Source of the DNA: a virus
DNA: 31,654 nucleotides
Strand: one strand, 5' to 3'
Virus record (IMG/VR): IMGVR_UViG_3300025697_000094
Location: 1 to 31,654 of that record
Below the pieces are notes generated by a model. It did no database searches and was not told the DNA's origin. It was given only the letters and a program-made list of their open reading frames with translations. Positions 31,313 to 31,654 of this stretch are shown here, one piece after another (the first letter of the stretch is position 1; each line of letters opens with the position of its first letter). Made by a program: the position numbers and the translations under genes.

Positions 31313-31439
31313 GATATACTGTTTGAACTGCGGTGTTATACTCTATCTATTTCTTCCTTTAGTCGGGGTAAAGGGGGTAAAAGAGAGTTTATGGTATCTT
31401 CCGGGCTGATTCTTTACCTTGACCTTGTGGTTATCGGTC

Positions 31440-31480
31440 GGGGTAATGGGGTGGTAAATGGGGTGTGGGTTGGGGTAGGG
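31440..31480 (+). other. G-quadruplex-forming motif
   Basis: Four GGGG tracts at 31440-31443, 31448-31451, 31460-31463 and 31472-31475, with loops of 4, 8 and 8 bases, then one more GGG at 31478-31480. All G is on the + strand. It is upstream of the leftward genes and 18 bases inside the noncoding region relative to other repeats. Confidence 0.6.
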
Positions 31481-31556
31481 TGTTAGTTCAAATGACTTTT
31501 TGAGTTATGGCGGGTTCGTGTTACTTTTGGACCCATTCGTATGCGCCACCCCCACT

Positions 31557-31580
31557 AAAAAAGGCCCCTTCCTGGGGCCT
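31557..31580 (-). terminator. Rho-independent terminator (leftward)
   Basis: On the - strand AGGCCCC and GGGGCCT form a perfect 7-pair GC-rich stem with a 5-base loop. A run of six T follows (31557-31562 as A on +). It ends transcripts coming from beyond the right edge and isolates the regulatory region. The reverse direction has no T-tract. Confidence 0.85.
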
Positions 31581-31602
31581 AGCACGCCGCTCAGTGGACG
31601 AT

Positions 31603-31654
31603 CTACCCCAGGTGGTATGCGGGGTGCCTGTATATCTCGCAGCCACCCTTTGTG
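31603..31654 (-). CDS. C-terminal end of a leftward gene (partial)
   Basis: From the right edge a - strand frame reads TKGGCEIYRHPAYHLG then TAG at 31603-31605. The terminator at 31557-31580 follows 22 bases later, which supports this as the end of an operon. Only about 16 residues are visible and other frames are also open, so the call is tentative. Confidence 0.3.
   Translation of the reverse strand, partial: TKGGCEIYRHPAYHLG

Larger units (their letters stand above)
31106..31556. other. Noncoding regulatory or origin-like region
   Basis: About 450 bases contain no convincing gene on either strand. They hold the tandem and inverted repeats, palindrome, 15-base repeats and G-quadruplex motif, with several T/A-rich stretches (for example 31200-31275). 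The combination of iteron-like repeats, AT-rich stretches and flanking terminator and promoter suits a replication origin or a control region for the early genes. Confidence 0.6.

Overview
The window is part of a tailed double-stranded DNA bacteriophage genome with a podovirus-like virion. Evidence is a short rightward block of virion genes joined by 1-4 base ATGA/TAATG overlaps, followed by a long, tightly packed leftward block of replication, recombination and nucleotide genes plus many proteins under 100 residues. No rRNA, tRNA, integrase, terminase, capsid or endolysin gene is visible, so this is an internal segment. The host is not identifiable. Strong GGAG-type ribosome binding sites and sigma70-type promoters (TTGACA/TTGCAC, 17 bases, TATAGT/TATAAT) point to a bacterial host with standard signals.

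Rightward virion block (1-8791): a probable tail-hub/stabilisation protein cut by the left edge, an Ala/Gln-rich protein, a tail fibre with YadA-head-like repeats, a Gln-rich helical protein, a 32-residue membrane peptide, a 1255-residue ejection/polyvalent-type protein, and a 60-residue XhlA/holin-like membrane protein.

Leftward block (31054 down to 8788), read right to left from a regulatory region: small early proteins (several zinc-binding), nucleotide and phosphate enzymes (MazG-like dATP/dGTP diphosphohydrolase, HAD nucleotidase, metallophosphoesterase), a family A DNA polymerase, VRR-NUC nuclease, DNA methyltransferase, Cas4/AddB-like PD-(D/E)XK nuclease, Sak4-like ATPase with a partner protein, Toprim primase-helicase, a lipoprotein-like protein, a RecG-type helicase, an HD phosphohydrolase and an excisionase-like helix-turn-helix protein. 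The two blocks converge with a 4-base overlap at 8788-8791.

Five free-standing NUMOD4/HNH homing endonuclease genes are wedged between leftward genes. At each one, the last codons of the endonuclease frame contain the ribosome binding site, and overlap the start, of the next gene. At the fifth site the next gene appears to start at ACG.

Right end (31055-31654): a promoter, two perfect tandem 19-base repeats with an inverted partial copy, a 14-base palindrome with the same core, two 15-base direct repeats, a four-tract G-quadruplex motif and a leftward rho-independent terminator. It is a good candidate for an operator or replication origin region.
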